64,000 bases of DNA from positions 1,178,001-1,242,000 of the forward strand of contig NZ_OZ026454.1 of NCBI RefSeq assembly GCF_964019585.1. The letters run 5' to 3'. The translations under genes and the position numbers were made by a program. This DNA is from Candidatus Mesenet endosymbiont of Agriotes lineatus (GTDB lineage Bacteria > Pseudomonadota > Alphaproteobacteria > Rickettsiales > Anaplasmataceae). Positions 59,258-64,000 of the stretch are shown piece by piece (positions within the stretch are counted from its first letter, which is position 1; every line of letters begins with the position of its first letter). The notes under the pieces were generated by a model. The model had not been told where the DNA came from and ran no database searches. It saw only the letters and a list, made by a program, of their open reading frames with translations.

Positions 59258-59390
59258 TTAAAACTGCTGAGCAGCAACACCTTGCTCATTAGGTATGGCT
59301 GGGGTGGTTTGTGGGTCAGCTAGTTTTGCTTCTCTTTGGTTTTTGTGCTTCTATAGTTCTATCCATTAATATAGCCCTTCCTTTAAAGAT
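59258..59390 (-). pseudogene. C-terminal gene fragment, frameshifted
   Basis: The minus strand reads KGRAILMDRTIEAQK, then in a shifted frame NQREAKLADPQTTPAIPNEQ and GVAAQQF followed by TAA. It has clear coding character but no beginning. I do not recognise the parent protein. Confidence 0.5.
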
Positions 59391-59436
59391 CCGAATGAGA
59401 TAAGATAAAGATTTAGGATGGTTGATGCCAGAGTTA

Positions 59437-59849
59437 TGATTTAAGGAAAAAAGCAATTGGACGAAGGAGAAAATCTGTAGCTATAAGATATAAAATAGAA
59501 CATTATATGAGTGGCAGGTAAGACGCAAAGAAGCAGGAGACTTTTTACCAAAAAAACCTGGAAGCGTTGGCTATAATCATAAAATTGGAATGAGTTTATC
59601 GAATTTGCTAAAAAGCATGGAGCTATCGAAAATAGCTGAACTTTGGGGTAATATTAATTTTCAACTGAAGAAAATTGGATTAAAAAAAGACCTATGGATA
59701 TAGGGAAAGAAATAAAGAGCAGAATTCTTGAAGCAACCTAAAAGTCTGGTACGAATCAATAATACAGAACTTATGGATATTACCAGAAATGCTTCAAAAT
59801 CTGGAAAAAAGAGTCAGCGTATTAGTATACTCTGAATAATGGGAAAATG
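59437..59849 (+). mobile_element. IS630-family transposase N-terminal relic
   Basis: In shifting plus-strand frames: DLRKKAIG, YEWQVRRKEAGDFLPKKPGS-like text, IEFAKKHGA and KIAELWGNI. These are the helix-turn-helix and linker of an IS630-type transposase. The second half is missing. From about 59624 on it is shared, inverted, with 2043 leftwards. Confidence 0.65.
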
Positions 59850-60853
59850 GGAGTATTCTCCAAACCATACGAGTGCAGATAAGGGAAGTTGGTGGAGAGA
59901 AGAAAAAAACAGGCCTCTTAAATTTATTACAAAAAATTATAATGAGAAAAATAACTAATTTATCCTCAACGAATTTTGTAATGAGAAAGCAGATGAAATA
60001 TCAACTATAACAGAAAAGAAATTGAATGATTTTGGGTAACATAGGAGTTGTAGCATAGATAGAATTATTAAATGAAGATTCTGTAAGGTTTAAATTTTAG
60101 GTTTACTGAATATGAAAAGAATGTACAACAACTTTATTTAGAAACATCTCACAATTTAAAACAATTTAAAAGCATAGGATATATTAGCCTACCTAATGAT
60201 ATGGAAAATTTGTATAAAGGATATGTATAGTGGTTATGAATGGGATAAAATTACATTCTAAATCATGAGCTAACAGATCAGGGTTATAGAGGCAACTGAT
60301 GATTTGCTAATATCTGACTTATTGTACCAATAAACAAATGGATGAAGCTGGAGCTTATTTTGTTAGCCGTTATAAATCCGATACCAATATGTATGACATA
60401 GAAACAAATCAAAAAATAGAGTTTGTTTAGAATTTCTAGAAAGGGAAAAATTAAAGTGAGATCAAAAGAAGAAGGGCTAATAAAAAGTCTTCTCAAAAGA
60501 ATCAAAAATTGGTCGATATTCATAACTAATGTTCCAGACAGTAAAATTAGCGCCATTAACAATTTACAGAGTAAATTATTTAAATTATATAAGTGATGAA
60601 CTTAAAGATACAATATATGCTAAATTGTGCGCAATTCTTATATTTCATGGGTTGTACAAAACTGAAAGAGCTGAAAGGCGTTCATTGAACTAAAAATAGA
60701 GAGTTGTTTTTAGCGTTAAATAATAAAATTAAAGGCTTAAAGATCTTTCTTGAAAAGCTTGCCATAACTTGGTCACAATTTTCTGTGAAAGTTAAGTTCA
60801 TTGAATCTTCTAACACTTTAACTTGACTCGTATGGTTTGGGGAATACTCCCAA
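59850..60853 (+). mobile_element. IS4-like element remnant with inverted ends, copy 2 of the mosaic
   Basis: The ends gggagtattctccaaaccat (59850) and its near complement ending at 60853 form about 26-base inverted repeats. The right half encodes IS4-type transposase debris (EATDDLLISDLLYQ, SIFITNVPDSKISAINNL, LYAKLCAILIFHG-like, YNKIKGLKIFLEKLAITWSQ). The left part carries unidentified coding debris (KNYNEKNN, NEFCNEKADEISTITEKKLN). Bases to about 60480 match 1127-1796 in inverted orientation. Confidence 0.65.
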
Positions 60854-61177
60854 ACAAATATAATTTTCTTCTTATGAGAAATTGAAATTTGAGAGCCTGT
60901 GTTAAATTTTATTACTGTTAATTTAGATCAACTATGCAGAGGATTTAAAGCAGGCTCTAATACGAGTTAATACTTGTTTTGCAAACCATTTATGGATATA
61001 AAAAGGGATTTATAAAAATAATGTGAGAGTGTAGATTTAATTCAAAATTACAGTAGCTATTTCTACTTATCAAAACTTTATCTGTACTTTTATAGAATAT
61101 ACAATTTAAAATTGATGTGTTTTTTATTTCATTGATATTCTTTTCAATATAGTAGACTGTGGTAGAAGGGTAAAATG
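60854..61177. other. Gene-free stretch
   Basis: About 320 AT-rich bases following the IS4 relic; no coding, RNA or repeat signal that I can support. Confidence 0.5.
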
Positions 61178-61783
61178 TTAAATAACCATTGGTATAGATG
61201 GTAGGATATTTTGTATACTGTTATTTGCTAAGTTTAACATAGTACCAACATTATTGCTAAAACTATCTACATATTTATCAGCAGTAGTACAGACATAATC
61301 TATATTATCTTTATTTAAAGCGGGTGATTTATTGTACAAAGCCTTTGATGTACTATCTAAAATATAAGAAGCGCTACACATAGTATGTGAAACATCACGT
61401 AAAACATATGAAGCACTACGTATAGTATAAGTTACACTATCCATGCCATATTTTAAACCAAGAATACCTTGATCAATTATATTTTGCTCGTAACCTTTCT
61501 CACCCCTATCTAAGCAAGAAGATGCGCAAGATGATACACCTGCGGCAAAATCAGCAGCATATGATGTTCCATATGGTACATATGAAGCAAAGTAAGTTGC
61601 ATATGAAGCAGCAAATGCAAGATATGACATGCCACTCATACTATATTTTAAACTAAGCGCTCCTTTATTAATTACATTATATGTAAAACTTTTTACCTCT
61701 TGAGGTTGTTCTTTTACACAGTCGAAAAATTCTTCACAATCTTTTAATATTCCTTCGATAGATGTAGTTCCATTGTGTAACAT
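61178..61783 (-). CDS. Hypothetical protein with two blocks of Ser-Tyr heptads, 201 aa
   Basis: After an acidic N-terminus, tyrosines fall at residues 47, 54, 61, 68 and 75, each preceded by Ser in most cases (GMSY, AASY, FASY, GTSY). A second block has aromatic or His at 112, 119, 126, 133 and 140 (SVTY, SASY, DVSH, SASY). Both blocks start with a related phrase (INKGALSLKYSM and IDQGILGLKYGM), so the array is an internal duplication. Exact seven-residue spacing puts one face of a helix in Tyr/Ser/Ala, apt for helix packing or membrane-surface binding. The frame is intact. Not recognised. Confidence 0.7.
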   Translation of the reverse strand: MLHNGTTSIEGILKDCEEFFDCVKEQPQEVKSFTYNVINKGALSLKYSMSGMSYLAFAASYATYFASYVPYGTSYAADFAAGVSSCASSCLDRGEKGYEQNIIDQGILGLKYGMDSVTYTIRSASYVLRDVSHTMCSASYILDSTSKALYNKSPALNKDNIDYVCTTADKYVDSFSNNVGTMLNLANNSIQNILPSIPMVI

Positions 61784-61852
61784 ATACCATTCTTAAAATA
61801 AGAATCTAATTATTAATTAAATATTAGTGTCAATAATAATCTTAAATTTTTA

Positions 61853-63613
61853 TTAATTTTTTCTCATTTCCTTTACAGCGATAGACAATTCACGTAAATT
61901 CCTCTCTTCTACCTTAGATGGTGCACCCATAAGCAAATCCTCTCCTTTTTGATTCATAGGGAAACAAATGACCTCTCGAATATTGGGTTCATCAGCAAGC
62001 AACATAACTATCCTATCAATTCCAGGAGCTATACCACCATGTGGTGGAACGCCAAATTTAAACGCACGCACAAGTGCACTAAATCTACTATCTACATCTT
62101 CTTTGCTATAGCCTGCAATAGCAAAAGCTTTATACATTATCTCTAAGCTACTATTGCGAATTGCACCACTTGAAAGCTCAACACCATTACAGACAATATC
62201 ATACTGATAAGCAATTATATCTAAAAGATCTTTTTCTTCTAAATCTGATAAACCTCCTTGAAGCATAGAAAAAGGATTGTGGAAAAAGTCTATTTTCTTC
62301 TCTTTTTCATCATAGGTAAAATATGGGAAATCTATAACCCAGCAAAATTTAAACACATCTTGCTTAACTAGATTAAGCTCCTCACCAAGAAGCTCACGCA
62401 TGCCCCCAGCAATTTTTGCAGCTTTTTCTTCTTTATCTGAAGCGAAGAAAACGCTATCTCCTGGCTTTACTAAATTCCTAATTTGCTCAAGCCTATCTTC
62501 ATCAAGGAATTTTGCTATAGGCCCCTTTGCGGAAAAATCTTCTTTGTCAAAAACAATATACCCTAAACCTTGTGCACCAAGTTCTTTGGTAGCATATTCT
62601 ATTTTACCATCAAAAAAACTGCGTGGATAACTTGCAGTACCTGGAGCTGGAATTGCTCTTACTACCATGCCTGAGTCAATATTTTTCTTAAAAATATTAA
62701 AACTTGAATCGCGAAAAACCTCAGTGAAATCGGTGATTAAAAGTGGGTTACGCAAGTCTGGTTTGTCGGAACCGTATCTTAACATTGCCTCTTTATATGT
62801 TATGCGCTTGAACTCTTCATCGACTTTCTTATTAGAAAATTTAGAGAATACACTATATAAAACAGGTTCAATAATATTAAATACATCTTCTTGAGAAACA
62901 AAAGACATCTCAAGATCAAGTTGATAAAATTCTCCAGGAGAACGATCGCTACGAGCATCTTCATCGCGAAAGCACGGTGCAATCTGAAAATATTTATCAA
63001 AACCAGAAACCATTAGGATTTGTTTGAATTGTTGAGGTGCTTGTGGTAATGCATAAAACTTACCAGGATGCAGCCTACTTGGTACTAAGTAGTCACGTGC
63101 ACCTTCAGGCGATGAAGCTGTAAGTATCGGAGTTTGAATTTCAATAAATCCACTTGCAGTCATAAGCTTCCTAAGCTCTGCAATAACTTGCGATCGCAGG
63201 ATTATATTTCTGCGAACTTTCTCTCGTCTTAAATCTAAGAATCTATATTTAAAACGAATATCTTCAGGATAGTCTTGTTCTCCAGAAATGTTCATAGGCA
63301 ATGAATCTGCTTCTGAAAGTATAGTTACGCTTTCAACTACAACTTCAATACTACCTGTATCTAACGAAGTATTGATAGTATCTTCTGTTCTTAGTTTTAC
63401 TTTGCCTTTGACAGTAATAACACTCTCTAGTTTTAGGTTTTCAATATTTTCAAGTTCATTAAAAAACAGTTGTGTGATGCCATAAAAATCACGCAGATCA
63501 ACAAAAATAATTCCACCGTGATCACGCTTGCGGTACACCCACCCTGATAAAGTAACAACATTTTCCACATGACTTTCTCTTAGTTCCCCGCAAGTGTGAG
63601 TTCTATATTGCAC
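61853..63613 (-). CDS. aspS: Aspartyl-tRNA synthetase (bacterial type)
   Basis: Class II synthetase for tRNA-Asp, possibly non-discriminating (Asp/Asn) in Rickettsiales. The 586-aa product has an N-terminal OB fold ([20 protein letters not shown]), motif 2 in [20 protein letters not shown], the bacterial insertion (GAD) domain and motif 3 in [20 protein letters not shown]. Length is normal. Confidence 0.97.
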   Translation of the reverse strand: MQYRTHTCGELRESHVENVVTLSGWVYRKRDHGGIIFVDLRDFYGITQLFFNELENIENLKLESVITVKGKVKLRTEDTINTSLDTGSIEVVVESVTILSEADSLPMNISGEQDYPEDIRFKYRFLDLRREKVRRNIILRSQVIAELRKLMTASGFIEIQTPILTASSPEGARDYLVPSRLHPGKFYALPQAPQQFKQILMVSGFDKYFQIAPCFRDEDARSDRSPGEFYQLDLEMSFVSQEDVFNIIEPVLYSVFSKFSNKKVDEEFKRITYKEAMLRYGSDKPDLRNPLLITDFTEVFRDSSFNIFKKNIDSGMVVRAIPAPGTASYPRSFFDGKIEYATKELGAQGLGYIVFDKEDFSAKGPIAKFLDEDRLEQIRNLVKPGDSVFFASDKEEKAAKIAGGMRELLGEELNLVKQDVFKFCWVIDFPYFTYDEKEKKIDFFHNPFSMLQGGLSDLEEKDLLDIIAYQYDIVCNGVELSSGAIRNSSLEIMYKAFAIAGYSKEDVDSRFSALVRAFKFGVPPHGGIAPGIDRIVMLLADEPNIREVICFPMNQKGEDLLMGAPSKVEERNLRELSIAVKEMRKN

Positions 63614-63679
63614 AAATAACCCTAAAACTATAATATATACATATAAAATGGGCGTACATAAAATAAAAATTCTCTAAAT

Positions 63680-64000
63680 ATGTCTTACATACCTTTACCG
63701 AACCGTGGTGTTATTCTATTACAAGGTCCAGATACTAGAAGCTTCCTTCAAGGTGTTATCACCAATGACATAACAAAACTACAAGACAAAAAGGCTATTT
63801 ATTCTCTACTGCTTAGCCCACAAGGTAGGTATCTTTATGATTTTTTTCTTGTTCAAAAAGGTAAAAATATTTTACTAGAATGTGAAAAGGCATATTTGTC
63901 AGAAATAATTGAAAAGCTGAGTTTGCTTAGAACTTACTTAAAAGTGAAAGTTCGGGATATAAGCGAAAGATACAAAGTAGGTGTAATATTAGGTGGTAAT
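63680..64000 (+). CDS. ygfZ: YgfZ/GcvT-like folate-binding protein, 3'-truncated by the window edge
   Basis: The visible 107 residues open MSYIPLPNRGVILLQGPDTR, then SFLQGVITNDITKL and SPQGRYLYDFFLVQ. This matches the N-terminus of YgfZ/IBA57-type proteins, which help assemble Fe-S clusters using folate. The defining K-G-C-Y-x-G-Q motif would lie beyond the window. It diverges from aspS, 66 bases apart. Confidence 0.85.
   Translation, partial: MSYIPLPNRGVILLQGPDTRSFLQGVITNDITKLQDKKAIYSLLLSPQGRYLYDFFLVQKGKNILLECEKAYLSEIIEKLSLLRTYLKVKVRDISERYKVGVILGGN

Noticed and set aside
60284-60562. Minus-strand frame of 92 codons with hydrophobic content
   Set aside because: It is antisense to IS4 transposase debris and has no RBS; a shadow frame.

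Overview
The window is almost certainly a Wolbachia chromosome (Alphaproteobacteria, Rickettsiales, Anaplasmataceae). Evidence: strongly AT-rich DNA; a 23S-5S rRNA pair with no 16S gene beside it; scattered single housekeeping genes (fabI, recO, ffh, miaA, grpE, trpS, ispE, addA, ubiA, dapB, pstB, tal, atpC, atpD, pstA, rpmH, rnpA, ppdK, aspS) between many lineage-specific hypotheticals; ankyrin-repeat genes; decayed IS5, IS4, IS630 and IS256 copies; and relics of a gene-transfer-agent-like tail module. No strain or supergroup is assigned.

Layout. 0-5 kb: the 3' part of a membrane-anchored hypothetical, an IS mosaic, a small hypothetical, an ankyrin relic, an unexplained 280-base element with perfect 14-base inverted ends, and a phage-type large terminase gene. 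5-15 kb: two paralogous hypotheticals with an almost identical 3' segment, fabI, recO, a 551-aa repeated-domain protein, tRNA-Glu, and three genes resembling Rhodobacter GTA g6, g8 and g9, followed by a tandemly duplicated membrane-protein block. 15-20 kb: ffh, an antiporter/complex I-type subunit, a P-loop protein, a hypothetical and miaA. 20-24 kb: a 1076-aa protein combining a PD-(D/E)xK-like nuclease, a NACHT ATPase and ankyrin repeats, the architecture of bacterial NLR-like (STAND) immune proteins; this is the strongest candidate for an undescribed system. 24-31 kb: grpE-trpS, an IS5 relic, ispE, addA. 31-39 kb: tandem paralogues, an IS256 relic abutting an ankyrin/transmembrane gene, ubiA, dapB-pstB, a hypothetical. 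39-46 kb: a frameshifted IS256 element, an ankyrin/coiled-coil pseudogene, and a leftward cluster with a coiled-coil protein, a 727-aa J-domain protein, a gene broken by an in-frame stop and an acidic protein. 46-49 kb: an Rpn-type nuclease with a 24-base repeat tract in a graveyard of fragments (xthA tail, IS5, IS630, a Cys-rich fragment). 49-59 kb: tal, atpC-atpD, pstA, rpmH-rnpA, 5S, 23S, ppdK. 59-64 kb: a second, inverted copy of the IS mosaic, a protein built of Ser-Tyr heptads, aspS, and the 5' end of a YgfZ/GcvT-like gene.

The core genes supply lipid, isoprenoid, ubiquinone, diaminopimelate, phosphate, ATP-synthase and translation functions. They sit mostly as singles or pairs, so little operon logic links them. 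The accessory genes carry the interest. Several share unusually strong poly-G Shine-Dalgarno runs, and several show recent duplication or gene conversion. All functions are read from motifs by eye; no database search or fold prediction was run.
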